Shown here one piece after another: positions 21,113-21,637 of a DNA stretch of 21,637 bases (positions are counted from its first letter, which is position 1; each line of letters opens with the position of its first letter). This stretch comes from Mansonella perstans (taxonomy: Eukaryota; Nematoda; Chromadorea; Rhabditida; Onchocercidae): assembly GCA_037074765.1 (NCBI GenBank), contig JBAMDO010000431.1, positions 1 to 21,637 on the forward strand, given 5' to 3'. The position numbers and the translations under genes are program-made. Under the pieces are notes generated by a model, which saw only the letters and a program-made list of their open reading frames with translations, did no database searches and was not told the origin of the DNA.

Positions 21113-21637
21113 TCAATAAATTGCTAATATTATCACAAGGAAGAAATCATAATGATTTTAGAGAACGATTTTTTAATATAAGTAGGAAATAGAATTCTTG
21201 AGAAATAAGATATGAGAAATTATTAATATCCGAAAAATTAAAAATTGGGCACATTAAATTTTTATTGGCATACTTGTTTCAGGAAAAAAAAATATTTGTG
21301 CAAAGTTTAAAGTACAAAAAAATGCGTCTTTGAATATAAATATAAAGATTAGTTTGTGTCGTCAAAAAATGAAATAATTTTCCATTTTCGTGAATTGGCC
21401 TTTCAATGCATCCCAAATTTCTTTGAAACTATTTGTGATATTATTTACGTTTTTTGTTCTGAAAGTTCTACTTCTTAGTGGCAATTATTTTTGCCCTAAA
21501 ATAAATTTTTTGCGCGCAATACATATGCACAACATACCAGCTGCATTTTGATGCTAAGCAGTACGATAACATTGGATTTTTTATGCAGAAATTTTGGAGA
21601 ATAGAATTTCTTGTAATCAGTTGTAAATTTGTAAATT
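21113..21637. other. Upstream flank of CISD3, no gene seen
   Basis: AT-rich with no supported exon on either strand. The only GC-richer spot is around TTTTGCGCGCAATAC at about 21507. The CISD3 promoter should lie here if the acceptor reading is right. Confidence 0.5.

Noticed and set aside
1..21637. CRISPR array, bacterial operon or Wolbachia-derived gene
   Set aside because: No spaced identical repeats, no bacterial-type ORFs and all recognised genes are intron-rich animal genes. The tandem repeats present are simple or minisatellite repeats without spacers.
1..21637. tRNA or spliced-leader RNA genes
   Set aside because: TTCGAA-like words (for example near 3830 and 4787) lack the arms of a tRNA, and the conserved nematode SL1 sequence was not seen on reading.

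Overview
The window is nuclear DNA from a eukaryote, most likely a nematode and plausibly a filarial or other spirurid worm. The DNA is very AT-rich, genes are split into many small exons, several splice donors are weak, and 3' splice sites sit just upstream of two start codons as expected for spliced-leader addition. The best-preserved rRNA segment reads like nematode 28S. The species assignment is inference from these traits and was not checked by a database search.

Layout, left to right. 1-3303 is AT-rich and mostly unexplained. It holds a weak candidate small gene (282-776), a trinucleotide repeat and a GC-richer block near 2200, and may be upstream or long-intron sequence of the next gene. 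3304-9323 (+) holds the last eleven exons of a non-receptor tyrosine phosphatase of the PTPN3/PTPN4 type (C. elegans PTP-1): Ser/Asn-rich linker, PDZ domain, complete catalytic domain. The FERM domain expected in this family is not found in the window. 10430-11112 (-) is a decayed copy of the 5' third of 18S rRNA. 12385-14434 (-) is a complete five-exon unorthodox aquaporin of the AQP11 type, with altered pore motifs and a probable GC-AG intron. 14435-16700 is low-complexity intergenic DNA with facing pyrimidine and purine tracts, one exon-like island and a 33-bp minisatellite. 16697-17562 (+) is a well-preserved 5' segment of 28S rRNA. 17838-18560 (+) is a two-exon gene for a 63-residue single-pass membrane protein of unknown function. 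19343-21088 (-) is a complete four-exon gene for a mitochondrial CISD3-type protein with two CDGSH iron-sulfur motifs.

The genes are not an operon. The phosphatase and aquaporin converge, the aquaporin and the small membrane gene diverge around the 28S segment, and the small gene converges on CISD3. No shared pathway is evident: signalling, membrane transport and mitochondrial Fe-S metabolism. The most unusual structural feature is the pair of rDNA fragments of very different decay states, in opposite orientation on either side of the aquaporin gene. I do not see a clear new multi-gene system.
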